From Hydromicrobium sp964415365 (GTDB lineage: Bacteria > Actinomycetota > Humimicrobiia > Humimicrobiales > Humimicrobiaceae): DNA of 12,696 nt. Shown here piece by piece: positions 1 to 5,830 of the stretch. Numbering within the stretch: position 1 is the first letter of the stretch; every line of letters begins with the position of its first letter. Both the position numbers and the translations under genes were made by a program. The stretch lies in contig CAYPYW010000046.1 in assembly GCA_964415365.1 (NCBI GenBank), forward strand, positions 1-12,696. The letters run 5' to 3'. Under the pieces are notes generated by a model, which saw nothing but the letters and a program-made list of their open reading frames with translations, was not told where the DNA came from and ran no database searches.

Positions 1-462
1 AAGTGTAATATCTTTAAATTTGGATCTGTTATCAAGCGCATACCAGAGGAGGGATCTTAGAGGAGCCATTCCTAAGCCACCGGCTACAATCGATAAGTTA
101 TTGTTTTCCAATTTTTCAATGGGAAAACCGTTTCCATAAGGACCTCTGATCCCGACTAAAGAGTTTAATGGTAACCTGAATAAAGCATTGGTCACCCTCC
201 CAATTTTTCTAACACAGAGTTCAAGAATTCCGGGCCGGCTGGGTGAGGAGGATATTGAAATAGGTGCTTCTCCACTGCCTAGCACGCTTAATTCGACAAA
301 TTGTCCGGGCCTGTAAATAAAATTCGCAGCATTTTCAGCATCTTCAAATTTCAATTGGAATAAAACATGATCCTGAATTTGCGGAAGTTCATTGACTATT
401 CTGGCTAAGTGTGGCTGGTGTATATCGTTTTTTACTTTTACTGGAGTTAAGTGAGTATTCAT
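1..462 (-). CDS. HydG/AsrB/FlxA-type FAD/NAD(P)-binding oxidoreductase subunit, 3' end cut off by window edge
   Basis: The first 154 codons of a ferredoxin-NADP reductase-like flavoprotein, the family of sulfhydrogenase gamma (HydG), anaerobic sulfite reductase B and FlxA. Members move electrons between NAD(P)H and iron-sulfur partner subunits in the cytoplasm. Visible motifs are YRPGQF (about residues 50-55) and PISISSSP (FAD domain), GIRGPYGNGFP (about 105-115) and the nucleotide-binding turn AGGLGMAPLRSL (about 127-138), all canonical. The C-terminal part, where the family carries a [2Fe-2S] cysteine motif, lies beyond the left edge. The ATG overlaps the stop of the upstream iron-sulfur gene in an ATGA arrangement, and GAGGTG at 470-475 is a good ribosome binding site, so translation is probably coupled. 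It is a paralogue of the gene at 11547-12401. Family assignment is firm. Which complex it serves (hydrogenase, sulfite reductase or Flx-like) cannot be decided here. Confidence 0.88.
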   Translation of the reverse strand, partial: MNTHLTPVKVKNDIHQPHLARIVNELPQIQDHVLFQLKFEDAENAANFIYRPGQFVELSVLGSGEAPISISSSPSRPGILELCVRKIGRVTNALFRLPLNSLVGIRGPYGNGFPIEKLENNNLSIVAGGLGMAPLRSLLWYALDNRSKFKDITL

Positions 463-1484
463 AATTTTACACCTCGTATTTTATTGATTACCTCTATAAT
501 ATCTATGCCGGCAGGACATACCTCTATGCAGCGTCCACATCCGACACAACTCGGCCTTCCATACTGGGCAACAAATCCTCTCTGCTTATGAAAAAATCTA
601 TTTTTAACTCTGGATGACCGGTCCGCTCTGAAGTTGTGACCACCGGCAACCAGTGCATAATCACTGAACAGGCAGGAATCCCATTGTTTTTTTCGAACCC
701 CATGATTGGCATCCAGATTAACCTCATCAAATATGTCATAACAATAACAGGTGGGACAAACCATGGAACAGCTACCACAGCTTAGGCAGTCCTTGCCAAT
801 CTCCTCCCATACCTTGCTTTCATATTCCAGGTCCATTATTTCGGGCAAGTCACTAAGTTCAATATCTGCCTTGAAAAGATTTTTCTTTTCGTCGGACCTC
901 TTTTTATATTCCGCAATATCTTTTCTGTCAACTTCTTTAAACAGGCCTTTAGTTCCACAGACCATGTCGTCTCCACGGCCTGTTCCTACTCTGACCAGAT
1001 AGGAATTACCAATATCTGACAGAAAAAGATCAAAACCATCCTCTACAAAATCCGCTCTCATTGAGCGGCAGAAACATTTATCATCCGGGATACAGTCCAA
1101 TCCTATTATTGCAGTATTTTTCCTTCGGGTGAAATAACGATTGTCTACAAATTCTCCTCCGAAAATTAAATCGAGTATCTTAAGGGCATAAATGTCACAG
1201 GAATGAACTCCAAAGATCACATATTTTTTACTCAATTCTTCTGTAAAGGATTGATATCCTTCCTCTTGAGAGAATTTAAAGAGAGTATCAGTTGGTGGGT
1301 GGAAGTATTTTTTTGGCGGGAGGATAGTTCTGGTATATTCGAGCTCTATCCTTGAGGGATCGGTAAGTTTTGAGAAAACAAATTGCTTATCTCCTTTTTT
1401 GACAGGGACATGTACTTCACCGAAATTATTCAAACTGAAAATAAATTCATTTAAATTTTTTTTATCTAACTTTAGTATTTTCAT
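459..1484 (-). CDS. HydB/AsrA/FlxB-type 4Fe-4S dicluster electron-transfer subunit
   Basis: A 341-residue cytoplasmic iron-sulfur protein of the sulfhydrogenase beta/anaerobic sulfite reductase A family, which passes electrons from the FAD/NAD subunit encoded next. Motifs in order: FGVHSCD (about 91-97), CFCR (137-140), a ferredoxin motif C233-x2-C236-x2-C239-x3-C243-P followed by TCYC, WDSC (268-271), and a second motif C313-x2-C316-x2-C319-x3-C323-P near the C terminus. I chose the ATG at 1484: it lies 4 bp after the stop of the upstream kinase gene and gives the family-like start MKILKLDKKN. An in-frame ATG at 1559 would add 25 residues and overlap the kinase gene by 71 bp, so I reject it. 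The gene is the fourth of the leftward operon and overlaps the next gene by 4 bp. It is a paralogue of the product of 10415-11530. HydB-HydG pairs often precede [NiFe]-hydrogenase subunit genes, but none is visible here. Confidence 0.88.
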   Translation of the reverse strand: MKILKLDKKNLNEFIFSLNNFGEVHVPVKKGDKQFVFSKLTDPSRIELEYTRTILPPKKYFHPPTDTLFKFSQEEGYQSFTEELSKKYVIFGVHSCDIYALKILDLIFGGEFVDNRYFTRRKNTAIIGLDCIPDDKCFCRSMRADFVEDGFDLFLSDIGNSYLVRVGTGRGDDMVCGTKGLFKEVDRKDIAEYKKRSDEKKNLFKADIELSDLPEIMDLEYESKVWEEIGKDCLSCGSCSMVCPTCYCYDIFDEVNLDANHGVRKKQWDSCLFSDYALVAGGHNFRADRSSRVKNRFFHKQRGFVAQYGRPSCVGCGRCIEVCPAGIDIIEVINKIRGVKL

Positions 1485-1488
1485 AGTT

Positions 1489-2589
1489 TTAATTAGACTC
1501 TTTCTTGAATTTTGGTAAAATAACGGAAAAGATGCTGCCTTTTCCCAATTCACTTTCAACCTTGACAGAACCGGAATGCATCTTAACTATCTTGTTAACA
1601 ATGGATAGTCCCAATCCTGTGCCATCAATATAACGGGTCTTATCACTCTTAACTCTGAAAAATTCGTCAAAAATAAATGGGATATCTTCTTTGGGAATAC
1701 CTATGCCTGTATCAGAAACTTCTATGATTATGTTATCTTCTTGCTCCTTCACTTTTACTGAAATACTACCTCCTTCATTGTTGAATTTTATTCCATTTGA
1801 AATCAGGTTGGTAAACATCATTTTTAAGCTCTCCCTATCGCCTTTGACTTTCTTCAGGCTGTCATGCGTATTTATTTCAAGGGAGATTTTTTTCGTTTCT
1901 GCTTGTGGGCGCATAAAGTCAATAACATCAATAAGGATAGAAGATATATCCAGCGGTTCAAAATTTTTTACTATCTCTAGTGCTTTGATTCGTGACATAT
2001 CCAGCCAATCATTGATAAGCCTCAGCAGTGAATCAATCCTCTCTCTTATATTCTCAAGCATTTTTCTTTGTTTTGCTTCTACTTCGCCTGTTATTCCTCC
2101 AAGTATCACTTCAAAGTATTGCTGGATATCGGCAAGTGGGGCACGCAGCTCATGAGATACCATAGTGATGAAATTCTCTTCAATTCTTCTTTTCTCTTCC
2201 CGGAGAGCAGAAGCTTCAAGAGTTAATTTCCTTTTTTCTAATCCTCTTCTAACAATAAGACGCAGCTCATCTGGGGTAAAGGGTTTAGGGAGAAAGTCAT
2301 AAGCACCTTCTTTCATTGACTCTACTGCGGAATCTATTGTTGCAAAACCGGTAATGACTACAGTGATAATATTTGGATCAATATCCCTGATTTTTTTAAG
2401 TACTTCCATACCGCTGAGTCCGGGCATCTTCAGATCCAGAAGTGCAAGATCAGGTCTTGATTCTTTTATCTTGTTTAATCCGGTTTCGCCATCTCCGGCT
2501 GTCTCTACGTGGTATGCTTCTTTTAACAATACCTGAGAGCAGGAATCTCTTATAGCTTCTTCATCATCAATAATTAAAATATTAGGCAT
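1489..2589 (-). CDS. Soluble hybrid signalling protein: receiver domain followed by histidine kinase
   Basis: A 366-residue protein with an N-terminal response-regulator receiver domain (about 1-120; acidic pocket D8/D9, phospho-acceptor D52 in LLDLKMPG, T80, K102). A HisKA dimerisation domain follows, with H146 in VSHELRAPL, then a HATPase_c domain with the Asn box NLISNGIKFN (N265), G1 box DTGIGIP (293-299), F box FDEFF and G2 box GTGLGLS. No transmembrane segment is present, so it is cytoplasmic. It probably receives a phosphoryl group from the upstream membrane kinase on D52 and so controls its own kinase domain, but that order of events is inferred. No DNA-binding or other output domain is visible. 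It sits 18 bp after the receiver gene and 4 bp before the iron-sulfur gene, so it belongs to the same transcript as the redox subunits. Only a weak ribosome binding site is seen. Confidence 0.93.
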   Translation of the reverse strand: MPNILIIDDEEAIRDSCSQVLLKEAYHVETAGDGETGLNKIKESRPDLALLDLKMPGLSGMEVLKKIRDIDPNIITVVITGFATIDSAVESMKEGAYDFLPKPFTPDELRLIVRRGLEKRKLTLEASALREEKRRIEENFITMVSHELRAPLADIQQYFEVILGGITGEVEAKQRKMLENIRERIDSLLRLINDWLDMSRIKALEIVKNFEPLDISSILIDVIDFMRPQAETKKISLEINTHDSLKKVKGDRESLKMMFTNLISNGIKFNNEGGSISVKVKEQEDNIIIEVSDTGIGIPKEDIPFIFDEFFRVKSDKTRYIDGTGLGLSIVNKIVKMHSGSVKVESELGKGSIFSVILPKFKKESN

Positions 2590-2607
2590 CTTAAATTCTC
2601 AAAATGC

Positions 2608-3000
2608 TCATTTCTTTAAAAGCTTCTCAACCCGCATAAGCAAATCATCTGCCTTGACAGGTTTCTCGATATAATCATCTGCTTCAAAATATTCTCCGTC
2701 GGTTTCTACGGAAAATTTGAAGCCGGTCTCCTTAGTAATAGCTGATATCGCTAAAACCGGGATTTCCTTCAACTCTGGATCATGTTTCAGTTTATAGCAG
2801 ATAGTAAATCCGTCGTCAAGCTTTTTCATCATAATGTCAAGGAGGATCAAATCTGGCTTCTCGGAATTGATTTTTTCCATCCCTTCATTTCTGTCATAGG
2901 CAGCTACCACCTCATAGGCTTTGCTCTCTAAGATTGCCCTGGTTGCCTCTACAAAGTCAGGGTCATCGTCAACAATTAAGATCCTTGCTGTTTTCTTCAT
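2608..3000 (-). CDS. Stand-alone response regulator receiver (CheY-like) protein
   Basis: A 130-residue single-domain receiver with no output domain. The acidic cluster is D11-D13, the predicted phospho-acceptor D55 is in LILLDIMM, the conserved Ser is S86 in PVLAISA, and the Lys is K113 in IEKPVK. The segment between the Ser and the Lys (about 90-109, ETGFKFSVETDGEYFEADDY) is longer than in CheY. The protein lies between the membrane kinase and the hybrid kinase, with gaps of 34 and 18 bp. A good ribosome binding site, AAGAAGG, is at 3009-3015 upstream of the ATG. It probably acts as a phosphoryl shuttle between kinases or binds a target protein directly. Being receiver-only, it is unlikely to be a transcription factor itself. 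Confidence 0.93.
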   Translation of the reverse strand: MKKTARILIVDDDPDFVEATRAILESKAYEVVAAYDRNEGMEKINSEKPDLILLDIMMKKLDDGFTICYKLKHDPELKEIPVLAISAITKETGFKFSVETDGEYFEADDYIEKPVKADDLLMRVEKLLKK

Positions 3001-3034
3001 TATAAATGCCTTCTTTCTCTTTTTATTAATTATA

Positions 3035-4948
3035 TTATTTATCCACAGGTAACCTTATGAGGAAGGTAGTACCTTTTCCAACTTGACTTTTAACCTCAAT
3101 GTTTCCCCCGTGGTTCTTTATTATTCCGTAACTAATGGCTAACCCAAGTCCTATCCCATTGTCCTCCTCTTTAGTTGTAAAGAAAGGTTCAAATAACTTT
3201 TTCATATTCTCCTGGGGAATCCCACAGCCTGTATCAGTAAATCCTATTTCTATGAAATGATTATCCTCCAAGAGTTGGGTATAAATGGACAAGCTCCCTT
3301 TTCCCTGCATCGCCTCTGCTGCATTCAAAATGATGTTCATAAAAACCTGCTGAATCTGGGTTTTATCTATCATTGCCATAGGCAGGTGAGGGTCAAGTAT
3401 TTTTTTTATACTGATATTTTGAAATAATACTTGTTTCTCAACAAGAGATAAAACCCTCTCCAAAATCTCATTTATATATGACAGCTCCTTCTTTGGTTCA
3501 ATTTTTCGGGCAAAGTCCAAAAGTCCCTTTACAATCTCCTTACATCTTATAGTCTCTCTTACGATCTTTTTTAAATTATCTCCTCTGGAATCCTGCTTTC
3601 CTGACTCTTCCAGCAAGAGATTACTGTAAATTAAGATTGCTGCCAGAGGATTGTTTATCTCATGAGCAACACCAGCAGCTAACCTTCCAAGAGAAGCTAG
3701 TCTTTCTGATTCCTGTATCTTTTGCTGGGTTCGTACTTTTAATTGATCATCTCTTTCTTTTATTGAAGAGGCCATAAAATTAAATGCTTCTGCCAACTCG
3801 CCAATTTCATCCTTATAAGTAGGTTTAACTCTTTGTGTTAGATCTCCTTTTGCCATTAGTTTTGAGGCGTGAACCAATCGGTAAATAGGTTTCAGTGTAC
3901 CGGAAGCCAGAAAATATGAGATAACTAACGCCAGGGCCATTCCGGCAATCGTGATCCCCAGGAATATCCCCATGGTCCTCTTTTGCATATCAGTAAATTT
4001 TTCTTCAAGGATACCAACATATAAGATGCCGATGATCTCACCCTTTATATTTTTTATCGGTTCATATGCAGATATATACCAATTATTTACAACAAATGCT
4101 CTACCAATCCAGGGCATCCCATTTACTAATACTTGATCATATACTTCCTCGGAGACTCTGGTCCCGATAGCTCTGCTTCCATCCAGATTCTGAACATTGG
4201 TTGAGATGCGAAGATCTCCCTGGAAGATGGTTGCTGTTCCTATATCCTTTCCTTTGTATTTTACTCCCTCAAAGACCGTATCTTTAACTTTGTCAACTAT
4301 CTCATAGTCTCTATTAAGCAATCTTCCACCATATATAATACCCAATAGTTCATTGTTATAATCCATGATAGGAGCTGCCGCTTTTAACATCATTCCGGAT
4401 GTCTCTTCATTTTTAGGGCTTGGTTTTTCATTAGGGGTTTGTATGAACTTTATATAAGCCTGTTCAGCTAAATCTGTTTCTTCTCTTTCCAGCTCTTCTC
4501 TTGGGACTATTTGGGTTGAAGCAACTGCTTCCTCATTTGAAAGCACACTATTTATTAATTCATCTTCTGCCTGACTATCACCATAAACGTCAGGATTACT
4601 TGCTCTGAAAAGAACTTTTCCATTCTTATCTGTGAGGGTGAGTATATCCAGATGCTCCTCTTCTCTGATTCGTACAAGTTCTTTTTCTATGCTCTCCAGA
4701 TTGGTTTCCAGGAGGGCTTCTTTTATGAAGAATCTTACGGCAGTCAGTCTTACCAGGTCTTTGATCTCTTTAAGCTCTTCTTGATATATTTCTCTTGCTG
4801 AATACAAGTCGGTTCTTACTCTATCCTGTTCCTCTCTTATTAACCCGTTTCCTATTAGATTTACGCCAACCAACGTAGAAACAAGACCAGTGATGATTAC
4901 CACTGCGAGGAAGCTTACGACCAATTTTGTTCTTAATGAGATATTCAT
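3035..4948 (-). CDS. Membrane histidine kinase with extracytoplasmic Cache-type sensor and HAMP domain
   Basis: A 637-residue sensor kinase. TM1 is about residues 9-32, an external sensor about 33-325, TM2 about 326-348, then HAMP (about 349-401). HisKA follows with H429 in AAGVAHEINNPLA, and HATPase_c with N542 in NIILNAAEAM, G1 box DTGCGIP (572-578), F box FEPFFTTK and G2 box GIGLGLA. The sensor's later half, with GMPWIGRAFVVNNWYISAYEP and a VIGILYVGI-like ending (about 277-313), looks like the Cache_3-Cache_2 fusion type, a fold that commonly binds small organic acids or similar ligands; the ligand here is unknown. It is the first gene of the leftward operon, and its start faces the divergent control region. 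The ribosome binding site is poor, and the likely promoter lies very close, so the mRNA may be nearly leaderless. The signal probably passes to the two receivers encoded downstream. Confidence 0.94.
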   Translation of the reverse strand: MNISLRTKLVVSFLAVVIITGLVSTLVGVNLIGNGLIREEQDRVRTDLYSAREIYQEELKEIKDLVRLTAVRFFIKEALLETNLESIEKELVRIREEEHLDILTLTDKNGKVLFRASNPDVYGDSQAEDELINSVLSNEEAVASTQIVPREELEREETDLAEQAYIKFIQTPNEKPSPKNEETSGMMLKAAAPIMDYNNELLGIIYGGRLLNRDYEIVDKVKDTVFEGVKYKGKDIGTATIFQGDLRISTNVQNLDGSRAIGTRVSEEVYDQVLVNGMPWIGRAFVVNNWYISAYEPIKNIKGEIIGILYVGILEEKFTDMQKRTMGIFLGITIAGMALALVISYFLASGTLKPIYRLVHASKLMAKGDLTQRVKPTYKDEIGELAEAFNFMASSIKERDDQLKVRTQQKIQESERLASLGRLAAGVAHEINNPLAAILIYSNLLLEESGKQDSRGDNLKKIVRETIRCKEIVKGLLDFARKIEPKKELSYINEILERVLSLVEKQVLFQNISIKKILDPHLPMAMIDKTQIQQVFMNIILNAAEAMQGKGSLSIYTQLLEDNHFIEIGFTDTGCGIPQENMKKLFEPFFTTKEEDNGIGLGLAISYGIIKNHGGNIEVKSQVGKGTTFLIRLPVDK

Positions 4949-4963
4949 ATAAAAATCGCTTTA

Positions 4964-4992
4964 ATTATAATAATCTTTTGTTTATTTTTGAA
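4964..4992 (-). promoter_or_regulatory. Possible sigma70-type promoter for the leftward signalling/redox operon
   Basis: Read on the minus strand, TTCAAA (4992-4987), 17 bp, then TATAAT (4969-4964). The -10 box is perfect and the -35 box matches 4 of 6. The start point would fall near 4957, leaving only about 10 nt before the ATG at 4948, which fits the absence of a clear ribosome binding site. In such AT-rich DNA a chance -10 box is easy to find, so confidence is low. Confidence 0.35.
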
Positions 4993-5101
4993 GAAAAAGT
5001 TAATTCTTTAATGGCTCCTTGTCCTTTAATGTTTTTTTGCATCAAGTTCAGTTAAAAATTTACTTTTAAGAAACTTTCTAAGCAAAAACTATTTCTTTTC
5101 C

Positions 5102-5129
5102 TTGACAGGGAATAAAAGTTTATTATAGT
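5102..5129 (+). promoter_or_regulatory. Probable sigma70-type promoter for the hdr-flx operon
   Basis: A perfect -35 TTGACA (5102-5107), 16 bp, and a -10 TATAGT (5124-5129, 5 of 6). The predicted start is near 5136, which leaves a leader of about 135 nt before the TTG start at 5271. A dyad at 5143-5160 lies immediately downstream of the predicted start. Confidence 0.55.
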
Positions 5130-5142
5130 ATTTTATAAATGA

Positions 5143-5160
5143 TCGCGAGAAGTTTCACGA
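5143..5160. promoter_or_regulatory. Operator-like imperfect dyad
   Basis: TCGCGAGAAGTTTCACGA consists of two 9-bp half-sites, TCGCGAGAA and the complement of GTTTCACGA (TCGTGAAAC), which match at 6 of 9 positions or slightly better if the centre is shifted. It is GC-richer than its surroundings and sits where a repressor would block the promoter at 5102-5129. The binding protein, if any, is unknown. Confidence 0.3.
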
Positions 5161-5196
5161 ATAGCTGTTAAATTAAGTAAAATAGATGGTTTGATA

Positions 5197-5229
5197 TTGT
5201 TTTAATATTGTTATAATGTTGTTATAATG
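5197..5229 (+). repeat. Three tandem 11-bp units, two being extended -10 promoter elements
   Basis: Units are TTGTTTTAATA (5197-5207), TTGTTATAATG (5208-5218) and TTGTTATAATG (5219-5229). The last two are identical and each contains TGTTATAAT, a perfect extended -10 (TGn plus TATAAT) at 5209-5217 and 5220-5228. TTGATA at 5191-5196 could act as a -35 for the first, but with a short 15-bp spacer. A start from the second element would fall near 5235, upstream of the ribosome binding site at 5256 and the TTG at 5271. Confidence 0.5.
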
Positions 5230-5255
5230 TAGTATTTACAGTGAAAGCTATCACT

Positions 5256-5260
5256 GGAGG
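5256..5260 (+). promoter_or_regulatory. Ribosome binding site deciding a TTG start
   Basis: GGAGG lies 10 nt before the TTG at 5271. The alternative in-frame GTG at 5241 has no Shine-Dalgarno sequence before it, and it would sit only about 6 nt downstream of the start point predicted from the second extended -10. The TTG is therefore preferred. Confidence 0.55.
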
Positions 5261-5270
5261 GATTAAGCAA

Positions 5271-5762
5271 TTGGGAGATAAAAAAGAAGCTATAGTTGTA
5301 AATGACCTGGATGTTAATTTCCGCGAAGAAATTACCTCTCAACCGGGTGGAGAGAATTTAAAAAGATGTTTTACCTGTGGGACTTGTGTTGCCGGTTGCC
5401 CGATTAGTGAAGTTGATGAGGAATTTAATTGTCGGAGGATTGTGCGTCAAATACTTCTGGGCATGCGTAAAGAAGTTCTTTCTTCTCCTGCAATCTGGCT
5501 TTGTCTGGAATGTTATCGTTGTTACGCACGGTGTCCACAGAAAGTGAATTTTACCGATATTATGAAAATCTTAAGGTATTTAGCTATTAAAGGTAATTAC
5601 GTACCGGCAAAAACAGCAGAGCAGATAGAGGATTTAGATCGTTTTATTCAGGAAATTCGCTGTAGCTTTATAAAACATACCTTCAAACCGGAAGAAAAGG
5701 TAGCAAAAGAAATAAAATCAAAAATTGATCAAAAGTTAGACACTATAAAATCTTATCGGTAA
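5271..5762 (+). CDS. hdrC: HdrC-like 4Fe-4S dicluster protein (heterodisulfide reductase subunit C family)
   Basis: A soluble ferredoxin-like protein of 163 residues from the TTG start (173 from GTG at 5241). It has two complete 4Fe-4S motifs: C33-x2-C36-x2-C39-x3-C43-P in RCFTCGTCVAGCP, and C78-x2-C81-x2-C84-x3-C88-P in WLCLECYRCYARCP. An additional Cys (C54) sits between them. Length and motif spacing match HdrC, which wires HdrA to the disulfide-reducing HdrB. The C-terminal tail (about 138-163) is Lys-rich and probably helical. It is the first gene of the rightward operon, and hdrA follows after 68 bp. In cytoplasmic HdrABC operons hdrB usually lies between or beside these genes, but it is absent here, so the electron acceptor of this HdrC is uncertain. 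Confidence 0.85.
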   Translation: MGDKKEAIVVNDLDVNFREEITSQPGGENLKRCFTCGTCVAGCPISEVDEEFNCRRIVRQILLGMRKEVLSSPAIWLCLECYRCYARCPQKVNFTDIMKILRYLAIKGNYVPAKTAEQIEDLDRFIQEIRCSFIKHTFKPEEKVAKEIKSKIDQKLDTIKSYR

Positions 5763-5800
5763 GGAGGAAGTAAATCTCTTCCTTAAAGGGAGAGTGAATA

Positions 5801-5827
5801 ATGAGATTAGGAAGATTTAAAGGATAA
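5801..5827 (+). other. Possible 8-codon leader mini-ORF before hdrA
   Basis: ATG at 5801, preceded by GGGAGAG (5788-5794) at good spacing, encodes MRLGRFKG and stops at TAA 5825-5827. The hdrA start follows 3 nt later in the same frame. A short hairpin (AGGAAG/CTTCCT, 5765-5783, 7-nt loop) precedes it. It could be a translational coupling device or an old, disabled start of hdrA. Chance is a real alternative. Confidence 0.2.
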
Positions 5828-5830
5828 TTT

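Larger units (their letters stand above)
4949..5270. promoter_or_regulatory. Divergent intergenic control region
   Basis: About 320 bp with no credible gene, between the two head-to-head operons. It is very AT-rich. It holds a weak leftward promoter near the kinase start, a good rightward promoter with an overlapping or downstream dyad, and a rightward set of tandem 11-bp units with extended -10 elements. It also has an 8-bp direct repeat CTTTAATG at 5006-5013 and 5024-5031, of doubtful meaning. No sigma54-type GG/GC pair, tRNA or recognisable riboswitch was seen. Confidence 0.7.

Noticed and set aside
1485..1559. A 25-residue N-terminal extension of the HydB-type protein from the ATG at 1559
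   Set aside because: It would overlap the hybrid kinase gene by 71 bp, and its sequence is the kinase C terminus read in another frame; the ATG at 1484 gives a family-like start.
1691..2155. A 154-codon open frame on the + strand opposite the hybrid kinase
   Set aside because: It is Ser/Ile-rich antisense sequence of a strongly supported kinase gene with no domain of its own; a shadow frame.
5241..5270. GTG at 5241 as the hdrC start
   Set aside because: There is no Shine-Dalgarno site before it, and it lies almost on top of the likely start of transcription; GGAGG is well placed for the TTG at 5271. Not excluded.
5765..5783. Hairpin AGGAAG/CTTCCT after hdrC as an intrinsic terminator
   Set aside because: The stem is short and no T-run follows; hdrA continues in the same direction with its own ribosome binding site.
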